Assembly: GCF_900292035.1 (NCBI RefSeq)
Contig: NZ_OMPO01000003.1
Coordinates: forward strand, 1 to 64,000
Length of the DNA stretch: 64,000 bases
From: Blastococcus sp. Marseille-P5729
GTDB lineage: Bacteria; Actinomycetota; Actinomycetes; Mycobacteriales; Antricoccaceae
Direction of reading: 5' to 3'
Part shown: one piece after another, positions 18,032-26,538 of the stretch
How the letters are laid out: every line of letters begins with the position of its first letter
Position numbering within the stretch: the stretch's first letter is position 1
The notes under the pieces: generated by a model
What the model was told of the DNA's origin: nothing
What the model saw: the letters and a program-made list of their open reading frames with translations, nothing else
Database searches by the model: none
Position numbers and translations under genes: made by a program

Positions 18032-19321
18032 TCAGCGCTTCTTGCGCTTGGGCTGCCGGGCGGATGGCTTGGCGCCGGGGGCCGGTTTGGAGCCCGCGCT
18101 CGGCTTGGAGCCCGCGCTCGGCTTGGAGCCCGCGCTCGGCTTGGAGCCCGCGCTCGGCTTGGAGCCCGCGCTCGGCTTGGAGCCCGCGCTCGGCTTGGAG
18201 CCCGCGCTCGGCTTGGAGCCCGCGCTCGGCTTGGTCCTCGAGGCGGGCTTGGCATCCCGCTGTGGAGTCGTACTCTTCTGGCTCTGCTGATCCCCACGAG
18301 CCGCAGAACCCTTACCGCGCCTGGTCTGGGGCGATGCACCCGTCACCGGCGCCACGCTGCCTGCGGTGGTGCTGTCCTCATCCTCGTCGAGGACTTCCAC
18401 TGCTGCGGTAGCCGCCTTCACCGGCTTGGCCTTCTTGTTCTGCGGCTTGGCCCCCGGGCGGGGGGCGAGCTTGGTCCGGTCGATCTCGGCGTCCGCTGCG
18501 GGCGCGGCCTTCGCTCCCGGCGCGGGCATCCGATTGAGCACCCAGAACTGCTGACCGATGGTCCACAGGTTGTTGAAGAACCAGTACAGCAGGACGCCCA
18601 GCGGGAAGAACGTACCGGTGATCAGCAGACCGATCGGCGCGCCGTACAGCATCAGCTTCTGGAACATCTCCATCTGAGAGGCCTGCGGGCTGTCGGCCAT
18701 GGCGGCGTTCTGCGCCTTGGTCCGCTTCATGATCTGCTTGGTGGTGATGAACTGCGTGATCGCCATCACCACGATCAGGATGCCGGTGACGATCTTGATC
18801 TGCGTCGAGGTGGTCTGCGTGGCCTCCACGATGCGCTCGAGCTTCTCGCCGCTCATCGTGAAGTACGACGAGATGGGGGCGCCGAACACCATCGACGTCG
18901 CGGCGTTCTCGGTGAGTGCGTCGTCCCAGGTGTACAGGCCCGGCTTGCCCGGCTCGAGACGGCGCAGCACGTGCAGCAGAGCGATGAACACCGGCGCCTG
19001 CAACAGAATCGGCAGGCAGCCGGCGAGGGGGTTGACGCCGCGCTCGCGCTGCAGCTTCATCATCGCCTCGGACATCCCCTGCCGATCGGAGCCGTACTCG
19101 GCGCGCAGCTTGGCGATCTCCGGGTGCAGCTCCTGCATGGCGCGCTGGCTCTTGATCATCTTGACGAAGACCGGGAACAGCAGGATGCGCACCGTGATGA
19201 CCAGGAACATGATGGCCAGCACCCACGACGCGCCGTGATGGGAGCCGAACAGCCCACCCCACAGCTGGTGCCACAGCTTCAGCACCCAGGCGATCGGGTA
19301 GTACAGGAAGTCGAGGCTCAT
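18032..19321 (-). CDS. yidC: Membrane protein insertase YidC with a repetitive C-terminal tail
   Basis: 429 residues. Inserts membrane proteins, alone or with Sec. The core starts MSLDFLYYPIAWVLKLWHQL and has the five-helix Oxa1 domain with the conserved positively charged groove region (LLFPVFVKMIKSQRAMQELH) and GCLPILLQAPVFIALLHVLR. After about residue 270 a cytoplasmic, Lys/Pro/Ala-rich tail begins. It includes consecutive AGSKPS hexapeptides encoded by an exact 18-bp tandem repeat, and ends in a basic KRKKR that may contact ribosomes. The start follows GGAGCATC. Confidence 0.95.
   Translation of the reverse strand: MSLDFLYYPIAWVLKLWHQLWGGLFGSHHGASWVLAIMFLVITVRILLFPVFVKMIKSQRAMQELHPEIAKLRAEYGSDRQGMSEAMMKLQRERGVNPLAGCLPILLQAPVFIALLHVLRRLEPGKPGLYTWDDALTENAATSMVFGAPISSYFTMSGEKLERIVEATQTTSTQIKIVTGILIVVMAITQFITTKQIMKRTKAQNAAMADSPQASQMEMFQKLMLYGAPIGLLITGTFFPLGVLLYWFFNNLWTIGQQFWVLNRMPAPGAKAAPAADAEIDRTKLAPRPGAKPQNKKAKPVKAATAAVEVLDEDEDSTTAGSVAPVTGASPQTRRGKGSAARGDQQSQKSTTPQRDAKPASRTKPSAGSKPSAGSKPSAGSKPSAGSKPSAGSKPSAGSKPSAGSKPSAGSKPAPGAKPSARQPKRKKR
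18090..18233. repeat. 18-bp tandem repeat, 8 exact copies, in the yidC tail
   Basis: Eight perfect head-to-tail copies of an 18-bp unit (GAGCCCGCGCTCGGCTTG on the plus strand). Each copy encodes one hexapeptide of the AGSKPS series in the YidC C-terminus. Zero divergence among copies implies recent slippage or strong homogenisation, so copy number is probably variable between strains. Confidence 0.97.
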
Positions 19322-19375
19322 GATGCTCCGTTGTGGGTCGTCTAGTCAGTGCTCGGGCGGGAATTCATGACGATG

Positions 19376-19624
19376 TCAGGTGGCGGGACGGTCGCTGGCC
19401 GCGGGACGGACGTGATCGATCCCCCCGGGGTGCCACGGTCCACACTTCAGCAGCCGCCAGCTCGCGTATCCCAGTCCCCGCCACGCACCATGGACCCGGA
19501 TCGCCTCGACGGCGTACTGGCTGCAAGTCGGGTAGAAGCGGCAGGTCGGGGGCTTCAGCGGCGAGATAGCGCGCTGATAGAAGCGGATCGGCGCCACCAA
19601 GATGCGGCTGGCAAGCGAGCTCAT
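19376..19624 (-). CDS. yidD: Membrane protein insertion efficiency factor YidD
   Basis: 82 residues with the family signature [20 protein letters not shown] and [16 protein letters not shown] small amphipathic protein that assists YidC-dependent insertion. Its ATG shares one base with the rnpA stop (TGATG), so it is translated in tandem with rnpA. The gap to yidC is 54 bases. Confidence 0.95.
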   Translation of the reverse strand: MSSLASRILVAPIRFYQRAISPLKPPTCRFYPTCSQYAVEAIRVHGAWRGLGYASWRLLKCGPWHPGGIDHVRPAASDRPAT

Positions 19625-19968
19625 CAGCGGGCCCGGCGCACGGCGTCGCTACCCAAGAAGGCCTCGGCGCTCGCCCGGAGGTCGGCGTACGACGTCTGCG
19701 CCGCCGCAGGGAGGGCACGGACGACGAGCCGAGCGCCGGTAGGCAGTTGCGGGTAGACGTCGCTGCAGACATGCCGCAGCCGCCGGGTCACGCGGTGCCG
19801 TTGCACCGAGCCCCCGACGGCCTTGGAGACGATGAACCCGCAGCGCCGGTCGGTATCGGGTGCGATGCCCAGATGGAAGACCACCGCGCCGTGCGCGAAC
19901 CTGCGACCGCCTCGCAGTGCGACGGTGAAGTCCGCGCTGTGGTGGATGCGTTGATCGTGGGAGAGCAC
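19624..19968 (-). CDS. rnpA: Ribonuclease P protein component
   Basis: 114 residues from the GTG at 19968. Binds RNase P RNA for 5' maturation of tRNA. The signature RNR box appears as [15 protein letters not shown], with the N-terminal pattern [20 protein letters not shown] aligning to the usual start of the family. The open frame continues upstream to 20112 across the end of rpmH, which is not expected to be translated in this frame. It follows rpmH by 43 bases. Confidence 0.93.
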   Translation of the reverse strand: MLSHDQRIHHSADFTVALRGGRRFAHGAVVFHLGIAPDTDRRCGFIVSKAVGGSVQRHRVTRRLRHVCSDVYPQLPTGARLVVRALPAAAQTSYADLRASAEAFLGSDAVRRAR

Positions 19969-20011
19969 CGCTGACGCCGGCCCGGGCAGGCTCACTGACG
20001 AACCGAATGCC

Positions 20012-20149
20012 TTAGGCCGACAGGCTGGCGCGACCCTTGCGGCGGCGGCCCGCCAGGATGGCGCGGCCGGCGCGGGTGCGCATGCGTAGACGGAAACCGT
20101 GCGTCTTGGCACGACGACGGTTGTTGGGCTGGAACGTCCGCTTGCTCAC
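20012..20149 (-). CDS. rpmH: 50S ribosomal protein L34
   Basis: 45-residue basic protein: [20 protein letters not shown] continues [20 protein letters not shown] and ends SLSA. The GTG start at 20149 follows AAGGAGA, a strong ribosome site. This is the universally conserved first gene of the leftward rpmH-rnpA-yidD-yidC operon next to dnaA. Confidence 0.97.
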   Translation of the reverse strand: MSKRTFQPNNRRRAKTHGFRLRMRTRAGRAILAGRRRKGRASLSA

Positions 20150-20732
20150 TGCGGGCTCTCCTTATGACGGTCGGTGTCCACGCTCGTGGACATGGGCTGG
20201 CGAGCCCAATGGAAAATCAGCGTCGACCTGCGGCGTCCGCCGGTCTCTCGTGCCCCGCAGGCGCGATCGTCACCGCGGAGGTCGGCTCTCGCCGCATCAC
20301 CCGTGGGAAGATCAGGCTGCAGGTGTCGCGCTACTGCGACCTTTCTACGGTACGGACCACCTGCCGCCCGGTCAAACTCCCGAGCACGATTGTTGTCAGG
20401 GCCACCACGCCCGGCAAACCGGCGATCCTGTCATGCAGGTCGCGCCCGCAGTCGAAGCGACACGCCGACGGCGCACGATTTTCTTCCAGACCAACTTGTG
20501 AGCCTCACGCGCGACGGTCTAACCTGGCCCTTGCCCTTATCGCCAGGCAGGGCTCGGTGCCGACACCGCAGTTGTGGACAAAACTGGGGATAGGTGTATC
20601 TTCACAGCCTGTGGATATGCCTGTGGGTATGTGCAGTTTGGCCCTCTGACCTGGTAGTTTCCGCCCCTCGCTATCCACAACCGGGTTACTTACCAGGTGG
20701 ATCGAGCCTCCACAGGAGCGGAAGGACAGCGT
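20150..20732. promoter_or_regulatory. rpmH-dnaA divergent intergenic region with DnaA boxes
   Basis: 583 bases without a credible gene; it carries the two divergent promoters. DnaA-box-like 9-mers cluster near dnaA: TGTGGACAA (20573-20581, exact reverse of TTGTCCACA), TGTGGATAT (20610-20618), TGTGGGTAT (20622-20630) and CTATCCACA (20671-20679). Placement suggests DnaA autoregulation or an accessory origin segment. I saw no clear -35/-10 pair. Confidence 0.7.
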
Positions 20733-22247
20733 GTGAGTGAGCACAATGCCGACCTCGAGGTCGTCTGGTCGGCGGCGATCGCCGACATCCCGGCCACCGA
20801 GCTCACCGGCCGCAACCGCGCGCTGCTGAAGATGACCAAGCCGGTCGGCCTGATGGGTACCACCGCGTTGATCGCCGCACCGGACAACTTCACCCAGAAT
20901 ATGATCGAGACGAAGCTGCGCCCGATCCTGAACAAGGTGCTCTCGGCCACGCTCGACAAGGACGTCCAGATCGCGGTCACCGTCGACTCCTCGATGCTTC
21001 AGGAGACACGCCCCACGCAGCCGGACGCACCCGAGCCGGTTTCCTCGAGCAGCACGCCCGACCTCCCGGTCCTGACGCCGGTAGCGGACGCCGATCCGCT
21101 GCCTGGCCCGATCGCACACGACGGTCCGACTCGGTCCTCGCTGAGGCCGCAGTACGCCGCCGCACCTTCCTCGAACGACGACCTATGGATCTCCCGCGGG
21201 CGGCTCAACCCGAAGTACACCTTCGAGAACTTCGTGCGCGGCCCCTCCAACCGGCTGGCGTTCGCGGCGGCGTCCGCGGTCGCCGAGGCACCGGCGAAGG
21301 CCTATAACCCGCTATTCATCTACGGCGGCTCGGGTCTGGGCAAGACGCACCTGCTGCACGCGATCGGCAACTACGCAGAGCAGGTCTTCCCCGAGATCCG
21401 GGTGCTGTATGTGAGCTCGGAGGAGTTCACCAACGACTTCATCAACGCCATCGCCAACGCCGGCCGAGGCGAGGGTGACCAGCGCGAGCAGTTCCGCAAG
21501 CGCTACCGGGAGGTCGACATCCTGATGATCGACGACATCCAGTTCCTGGAGCGTGCCGAGCAGACTCAGGAGGAGTTCTTCCACACCTTCAACACGCTGC
21601 ACAACGCCAACAAGCAGATCGTGATCACCTCCGACCGGACGCCGAAGGAGCTCACCACCCTCGAGGACCGGCTGCGTTCGCGGTTCGCCGGTGGGCTCAC
21701 GCCCGACATTCAGTCCCCGGACTTCGAGACCCGGCTGGCGATTCTGCGCAACAAGGCGGCGCAGGAGGGGTTGACCGTCTCTCCGGAGGTCCTGGAGCTG
21801 CTCGCGACCAAGATCCAGAGCAACATCCGTGAGCTCGAGGGGGCGTTGATCCGCGTCTCGGCGTACGCGAGCCTGACCGGACAGGGCGTGGATCTGGAGA
21901 TCGCCCAGCACGTCATCAAGGATCTGGTGCCGGAGAACGAGACCCCGCACATCAGCGCCGGCTCGATCATGCAGCAGGTCTGCACCTACTACGACGTCTC
22001 GATCGACGATCTGTGCGGCCGCAACCGCTCCAAGACCCTCGTGATGCCGCGCCAGATCGCGATGTACCTGTGCCGCGAGCTGACCGACCTCTCGCTGCCG
22101 CGGATCGGGCAGCAGTTCGGCGGCAAGGACCACACCACCGTGATGCACGCGGTCAAGAAGGTCACCAACGAGATGAAGGAGAAGCGGCATATCTACAACC
22201 AGGTGGTCGAGCTGACCAGCCGGATCAAGTCCGAAGGCCGCCAGTAG
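20733..22247 (+). CDS. dnaA: Chromosomal replication initiator protein DnaA
   Basis: 504 residues from the GTG at 20733 (GGAAGGACA upstream). Domain I is at the N-terminus; a variable Pro/Ser linker covers about 90-150; the AAA+ domain has Walker A GGSGLGKTH (198-206) and Walker B ILMIDDIQFL; domain IV ends with the DNA-binding signature GGKDHTTVMHAVKKV. It binds the boxes on both sides of its own gene and opens oriC. The upstream in-frame start at 20697 lies within box-bearing DNA and is unlikely. Confidence 0.98.
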   Translation: MSEHNADLEVVWSAAIADIPATELTGRNRALLKMTKPVGLMGTTALIAAPDNFTQNMIETKLRPILNKVLSATLDKDVQIAVTVDSSMLQETRPTQPDAPEPVSSSSTPDLPVLTPVADADPLPGPIAHDGPTRSSLRPQYAAAPSSNDDLWISRGRLNPKYTFENFVRGPSNRLAFAAASAVAEAPAKAYNPLFIYGGSGLGKTHLLHAIGNYAEQVFPEIRVLYVSSEEFTNDFINAIANAGRGEGDQREQFRKRYREVDILMIDDIQFLERAEQTQEEFFHTFNTLHNANKQIVITSDRTPKELTTLEDRLRSRFAGGLTPDIQSPDFETRLAILRNKAAQEGLTVSPEVLELLATKIQSNIRELEGALIRVSAYASLTGQGVDLEIAQHVIKDLVPENETPHISAGSIMQQVCTYYDVSIDDLCGRNRSKTLVMPRQIAMYLCRELTDLSLPRIGQQFGGKDHTTVMHAVKKVTNEMKEKRHIYNQVVELTSRIKSEGRQ

Positions 22248-22643
22248 CGTGCGCACCGCTCGTGGCCTGGGGTTTTCCCCGGGTGTGGACAGATCTGTGG
22301 ATAACCTGTTGTGTCCTGCGGAGAGTGTTGTGGGCCGATGTGCACAGCGCGATGCCATCCCCACCGCGACGCAGTTGCCCTCATCGCCGTCCACGATCCA
22401 TGCACACCGCTTTACGCCTCGCGACCTGGCAAAAGGGTGTCTTTCCACAGCTTCCACAAGTCCTATGACTACGACTGATGGATATAGAGATCGGCATTCA
22501 GCTCGTAGTTGCCCCGAGCGGATCTGTGGAAATGACATTCAGCGCGCCCTCACGCGGAGGCCCCGATCGGCTGCCGGTACCGTTTCCTCTAGTCGCGTGC
22601 ACCGCCTCGTTCGCATGCCCGCCATCAACGTGCAGGAGTTTCG
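22248..22643. other. Putative chromosomal origin oriC (dnaA-dnaN intergenic)
   Basis: A 396-base gene-free region in the canonical actinobacterial oriC position. DnaA-box-like 9-mers: TGTGGACAG (22284-22292), TGTGGATAA (22296-22304, exact reverse of TTATCCACA), TTTCCACAG (22442-22450), CTTCCACAA (22451-22459) and TGTGGAAAT (22525-22533). Relatively T/A-rich patches lie around 22460-22500. The origin assignment rests on context and boxes, not on a measured skew. Confidence 0.85.
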
Positions 22644-23765
22644 ATGAAGTTTCAGGTTGAGCGTCAGGCGCTCGCTGACGCCGTGTCCTGGGTTGCTCGA
22701 GGTCTCCCGCAGCGCCCGCCGATGCCGGTGCTCGCCGGGATCCTGCTGGTCGTGGACTCCGACACGCTGACCGTCTCGAGCTTCGACTACGAGGTCTCGA
22801 CCCAGATGAAGATCGACGCCGCCGTCGACACCGCAGGCAAGACGCTGGTCTCGGGCCGGCTGCTGGCCGACATCACCAAGGCGCTGCCGAACCGTCCGGT
22901 CGAGATCTCCACCGACGGCTCGCGGGTGCTGCTGCGCTGCGGCACCTCCAAGTTCTCGCTGCCGAGCCTGCCGGTCGACGACTACCCGGCCCTGCCGCAG
23001 CTTCCCGAGCTCGCGGGCACGGTGGACGCCGACGAGTTCGCGCGCGTCGTGGGCACCGTCGCGGTGGCGGCCGGGCGCGACGAGACGCTGCCGATGCTCA
23101 CCGGTGTCCGCGTCGAGATCGAGGGCGACACTCTGACCTTCGCCGCCACGGACCGCTACCGGCTCGCCGTCCGCGAGATGACCTGGGAGCCGGCCAAGCC
23201 CGGCCAGTCGACCGCCGTGCTCGTGCCGGCGAAGATGCTCAGCGACACCGCGAAGACCCTTGCCGGCACCGGCCGGGTCGACATCTCGCTGTCGGACTCC
23301 GCCGACGGGCTGATCGGTTTCTCCGGCGGCGACCGGCACACCACGACGCGGCTGCTCGATCCGGACTTCCCGCCGTTCCGCAAGCTGCTGCCGACCGAGT
23401 CGCAGTCGACCGCCGACATCGAGACGCCCGCGCTCGTCGAAGCGGTACGCCGCGTGGCGCTGGTCGCCGAGCGCGGTACGCCGGTCCAGCTGGCCTTCGA
23501 GGAGGGCACGGTCACGCTGACCGTCGCCGGCGACGACGAGGGCTCGGCCGAGGAGTCGCTACCGACCGATCTGAGCGGCGACCCGATCCGGATCGGGTTC
23601 AACCCGCACTACCTGCTCGACGGGCTCGGTGCCGTGGGTGCCGACCAGGTCCGGCTGTCCTTCCTGACCTCGACCAAGCCCGCGGTGCTCAGCCCCGTGC
23701 CGGCGGAAGACGCCGAGCCGGACTCGTACCGCTACCTGATCATGCCGATGCGGCTGCCTGGTTAG
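22644..23765 (+). CDS. dnaN: DNA polymerase III beta sliding clamp
   Basis: 373 residues, the expected length, with the three repeated clamp domains visible by pattern: MKFQVERQALADAVSWVARG, then LPMLTGVRVEIEGDTLTFAA, then the C-terminal YRYLIMPMRLPG that forms the partner-binding pocket. Encircles DNA and tethers polymerase and other factors. The start follows CAGGAGTTTCG. Confidence 0.97.
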   Translation: MKFQVERQALADAVSWVARGLPQRPPMPVLAGILLVVDSDTLTVSSFDYEVSTQMKIDAAVDTAGKTLVSGRLLADITKALPNRPVEISTDGSRVLLRCGTSKFSLPSLPVDDYPALPQLPELAGTVDADEFARVVGTVAVAAGRDETLPMLTGVRVEIEGDTLTFAATDRYRLAVREMTWEPAKPGQSTAVLVPAKMLSDTAKTLAGTGRVDISLSDSADGLIGFSGGDRHTTTRLLDPDFPPFRKLLPTESQSTADIETPALVEAVRRVALVAERGTPVQLAFEEGTVTLTVAGDDEGSAEESLPTDLSGDPIRIGFNPHYLLDGLGAVGADQVRLSFLTSTKPAVLSPVPAEDAEPDSYRYLIMPMRLPG

Positions 23766-23786
23766 CCCCCTGCTGGAGCGCGTTGT

Positions 23787-23828
23787 CCTGTGCTCACTTC
23801 GGGCGACATCGCCCCTACCCGGTACAGG
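23787..23828. repeat. Hairpin between dnaN and gnd
   Basis: Outer CCTGT/ACAGG pair enclosing a perfect GGGCGA-CA-TCGCCC palindrome. Its core resembles the palindrome after recF (TCGGGCG-ACTA-CGCCCGA at 32153). It is likely a terminator, or a distant member of the hairpin family described at 30895. Confidence 0.4.
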
Positions 23829-23899
23829 CTGGCCATCCCCGGTCGGCATCGCACCGGCTGATACCGAACATCCGAATCGACCCACGCAAGGAGCGCACC

Positions 23900-24805
23900 A
23901 TGCAGGTTGGACTCGTCGGACTCGGCAAGATGGGCGGCAACATGGCCGACCGGCTCACCGCCGGTGGGCATGACGTGGTCGGCTACGACCGCTCACCGCA
24001 GAGCAAGCGCACCGTCGACTCGCTCGAGGCGATGGTCAATGCGCTGTCTGCACCGCGCGTCGTGTGGGTGATGGTGCCGGCCGGCGAACCCACCCGCGAG
24101 ACGATCCAGACACTCGGTGAGCTGCTGTCGGACGGCGATCTGGTGATCGACGGCGGCAACTCGAAGTACACCGACGACCAGGCGAACGCCGAGAGGCTGG
24201 CGGCCAGGGGCATCGGGTTCGTGGACTGCGGTGTGTCCGGCGGAGTGTGGGGCAAGACCGAGGGGTACGCGCTGATGTGCGGCGGCGATCCTGAGCACGT
24301 CGCGATGGCCCAGCCGGTGTTCGACGCGCTCAAGCCCGAGGGTGAGCATGGGTTCGTGCACGCCGGGAAGGTCGGCGCCGGGCACTTCACCAAGATGGTC
24401 CACAACGGCATCGAGTACGGCATGATGCAGGCGTACGCCGAGGGCTACGAGCTGCTGCAGAAGGTGGATCTGGTCGAGAACGTCGATGAGGCGTTCGCGT
24501 CGTGGCAGTCCGGCACCGTCGTCCGCTCGTGGCTGCTCGACCTGCTCGTGAAGGCGACCGAGGCCGATCCGAACCTGTCGCAGATCCGCGGCTACGCGCA
24601 GGACTCCGGCGAGGGCCGCTGGACCGTCGAGGCCGCGATCGAGAACGCCGTCCCGCTGCCGGTCATCACCGCCTCGCTGTATGCCCGGTTCGCCTCGCGG
24701 CAGGAGGAGTCGCCGGCGATGAAGGTGATCGCGGCGCTGCGCAACCAGTTCGGTGGACACGCGGTCGGCAAGGCCGGCGACACCACCGACATCCCGATCT
24801 CCTAG
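23900..24805 (+). CDS. gnd: 6-phosphogluconate dehydrogenase (decarboxylating, short form)
   Basis: 301 residues. Converts 6-phosphogluconate to ribulose 5-phosphate. Rossmann start MQVGLVGLGKMGGNMADRL, substrate motif VDCGVSGGVWGKTEGYALMC, catalytic KMVHNGIEYGMMQAYAEG. The short length and the cofactor loop (GYDRS after the Rossmann core) suit the NAD-preferring GndA/YqeC type, not the 470-residue NADP form. The ATG at 23900 follows GCAAGGAGCG. It lies between dnaN and, normally, recF; here recF is displaced by an insertion. Confidence 0.93.
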   Translation: MQVGLVGLGKMGGNMADRLTAGGHDVVGYDRSPQSKRTVDSLEAMVNALSAPRVVWVMVPAGEPTRETIQTLGELLSDGDLVIDGGNSKYTDDQANAERLAARGIGFVDCGVSGGVWGKTEGYALMCGGDPEHVAMAQPVFDALKPEGEHGFVHAGKVGAGHFTKMVHNGIEYGMMQAYAEGYELLQKVDLVENVDEAFASWQSGTVVRSWLLDLLVKATEADPNLSQIRGYAQDSGEGRWTVEAAIENAVPLPVITASLYARFASRQEESPAMKVIAALRNQFGGHAVGKAGDTTDIPIS

Positions 24806-24826
24806 CCGGCTGGTGAGGGCCGGCCG

Positions 24827-25390
24827 GTGAGTGGGGGTCCGCTGGAGCCGCCGCTGATCGCCCGCGACGCGCGGTGGCTTCGCATGGCATTCGTCGCGCT
24901 GGCGCTGCTGTGCGTGCTGGCCGCGACCTTCGGCTGGGTCTCCTTCGCGCAAGGACGACGGGACACGGCAACCGCCGTCGGCCTCACCGCCGTCACGGTG
25001 GTCGCGCTCGGCCTGCTGGCCTGGCTGCTGCTGAATGCGGTGACCCGCACCAGCGTGGAGGGTGATCCCGCCACGCTCGTCGTACGCCGGATTCGCCAGA
25101 TGACCTTTCCGCTGGACGAACCCACGACCGCCCGCGTCATCGTCGCGGTTCGCCCGGCGCGCGGATTCGAGCTCGTCGACCGGTCGCTGCGGCTCACCCG
25201 CGGGGAGCGGTCACTCGCCATCCCCGACCTACGCAGCGGCGGCTTCGAGCGGCTGATCCGACAGCTGCAGCCGGCGCTGGAGCGCCATCCCGGGCTCGCG
25301 GCCGACGAGCTCACTCAGGCGGTGATCCGCGATCCCGAGATCACCGGGCGGCTGAGCGAGCTGGTGGCCCTGGCGTCGCGAGGCTCCTGA
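24827..25390 (+). CDS. Two-helix membrane protein with a soluble C-terminal domain, unknown function
   Basis: 187 residues from a GTG. Two adjacent membrane helices (MAFVALALLCVLAATFGWVS and LTAVTVVALGLLAWLLLNAV) are followed by a cytoplasmic domain of about 110 residues whose beta-strand pattern (ARVIVAVRPARGFELVDRSL, RLTRGERSLAIPDL) resembles small PH-like membrane-associated domains. I do not recognise a named family. It lies 21 bases after gnd, so it is probably cotranscribed. Confidence 0.75.
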   Translation: MSGGPLEPPLIARDARWLRMAFVALALLCVLAATFGWVSFAQGRRDTATAVGLTAVTVVALGLLAWLLLNAVTRTSVEGDPATLVVRRIRQMTFPLDEPTTARVIVAVRPARGFELVDRSLRLTRGERSLAIPDLRSGGFERLIRQLQPALERHPGLAADELTQAVIRDPEITGRLSELVALASRGS

Positions 25391-25415
25391 GGCGCTGTGC
25401 CGGTCGCGCAGCCGT

Positions 25416-25799
25416 CTACGCGACGGCGGCCTGGACGTCGGTGTGCCCGAAGTCGTCGCCCTTGAACAGCAGCGGTTCGTTGAGGACACGAGCCGCGGCG
25501 TACGCGAAGCAGTCGCCGAAGTTCAGCCGGGCGGCAGAGCCCGACCCGCGGCCGAAGTGCTGATGGGCATGTCGTGCCCACCTCAGATGCTCCGCATCGA
25601 CGGCCACGACCTGGATCGCGAACCCCTCCAGGAGATCATCGACGATCTGCGGTCCGCTCGCCGCCGTCACCATGGACAGCTCGAGCACCGACGCCGTCGA
25701 CATCCGCACGGTGTCCGCCGCCTGGATGACGGCGAGAAAAGCCTCCGCTTCGGGCTCGGCCCGCAGCATGGCGACCGCCGCGGACGTATCGAGGATCAT
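25416..25799 (-). CDS. vapC: VapC family toxin (PIN-domain ribonuclease)
   Basis: 127 residues from the ATG at 25799. All PIN acidic residues are present: Asp4 (ILDTSA), Glu40 (SVLELSM), Asp96 (NFGDCFAYAAA) and Asp115/116 (KGDDFGHTD). VapC toxins cleave tRNA or rRNA when released from VapB. The start overlaps the end of vapB by four bases. The open frame continues upstream to 26159 but that part is antitoxin DNA in another frame. Confidence 0.93.
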   Translation of the reverse strand: MILDTSAAVAMLRAEPEAEAFLAVIQAADTVRMSTASVLELSMVTAASGPQIVDDLLEGFAIQVVAVDAEHLRWARHAHQHFGRGSGSAARLNFGDCFAYAAARVLNEPLLFKGDDFGHTDVQAAVA

Positions 25800-26038
25800 C
25801 GGGGGAGGCCTCGGTCGTCGTACAGCTCGTCGTCGTCCAGCCACTGCCCGCAGGTCGAAGCCACCCTCTGCTGTAGCCGCTGTAGCACCGTCGCGCGCTC
25901 GGCGCGCCTGCCCAGCTCGGCCTGCACGGCGTCCTCCAGCGCGGAGCGGACGGCGGCGGTCGCACTCGAGCCGCGCAGCGCGGCCAGGCGCTGGGCGAGC
26001 TCGTGCACCCGCGGGTCCTTGATGTTCATCGTCGCCAT
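25796..26038 (-). CDS. vapB: VapB family antitoxin
   Basis: 80 residues. The N-terminal DNA-binding part (MNIKDPRVHELAQRLAALRG, SATAAVRSALEDAV) is of the short VapB type (Rv0623-like), and the C-terminal tail (CGQWLDDDELYDDRGLPR) would occupy the VapC active site. It overlaps vapC as ATGA. A perfect inverted repeat eight bases upstream of the start is a likely autoregulatory operator. Confidence 0.9.
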   Translation of the reverse strand: MATMNIKDPRVHELAQRLAALRGSSATAAVRSALEDAVQAELGRRAERATVLQRLQQRVASTCGQWLDDDELYDDRGLPR

Positions 26039-26045
26039 CCCACGA

Positions 26046-26064
26046 TTCTACCCTCACGGTAGAA
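26046..26064. promoter_or_regulatory. VapB operator-like inverted repeat
   Basis: TTCTACC-N5-GGTAGAA, perfect 7-bp arms, immediately upstream of vapB. Confidence 0.65.
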
Positions 26065-26091
26065 GAGCTGGTTGGCGACGATCGAGGGTCG

Positions 26092-26460
26092 CTACTCCCA
26101 GCAGAGGCAGAAGGGGTGCCCGGCCGGGTCGGCGTACACCGCCCAGCCCTCGGCAGCATCGAGGTCGGCGTCCTGCAGCGGCCGGGCGCCGAGACGGAGC
26201 ACCTCCTCGTGCGAGGCGTGGATGTCGTCGACGTACAGATCGATATGGATCTGCTGCGGGACGTCGTTCGCCGGCCAGGTTGGCGGCCGGTGATCGGGTG
26301 CGTGCTGGACCGCCACCACCCAGGACCCGTCGCCGATCACGATGTTGATCCAGTCGTCGTCGAAGGGCTCGATGCGTCCATCGAGCAGACTCGCCCAGAA
26401 GGTGCTCTCGGCCTGCATGTCGGCCGCGTCGAAGGCGATCGTGGTCTTGGTGATCTTCAT
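26092..26460 (-). CDS. VOC family (glyoxalase-like) protein
   Basis: 122 residues from an ATG preceded by CCGGAGGAACCG. Vicinal oxygen chelate fold: IAFDAADMQAESTFWASLLD, IHIDLYVDDIHASHEEVLRL and YADPAGHPFCLCWE. The C-terminal GHPFCLC pattern is that of small stand-alone glyoxalase/bleomycin-resistance-like proteins. Divergent from a WYL regulator whose operator-like repeat lies between them. Substrate unknown. Confidence 0.88.
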   Translation of the reverse strand: MKITKTTIAFDAADMQAESTFWASLLDGRIEPFDDDWINIVIGDGSWVVAVQHAPDHRPPTWPANDVPQQIHIDLYVDDIHASHEEVLRLGARPLQDADLDAAEGWAVYADPAGHPFCLCWE

Positions 26461-26477
26461 CGGTTCCTCCGGTAGGT

Positions 26478-26494
26478 CGTCGGTGATACCGACG
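26478..26494. promoter_or_regulatory. Operator-like inverted repeat between VOC gene and WYL regulator
   Basis: CGTCGGT-GAT-ACCGACG, perfect 7-bp arms, in the 78-base divergent intergenic region. It is a candidate site for the adjacent WYL/HTH regulator. Confidence 0.6.
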
Positions 26495-26538
26495 GTAGAG
26501 CCATATCCGGACGATCCACGGCCGGTTAAGGTTCCGAT

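Noticed and set aside
18090-18233. Possible CRISPR-like array
   Set aside because: Units are contiguous with no spacers and encode an in-frame hexapeptide of YidC.
23787-23828. Assigning the dnaN-gnd hairpin to the two-tier family
   Set aside because: It is 42 nt with only five outer pairs and no CTATCG core. I listed it as a separate hairpin.
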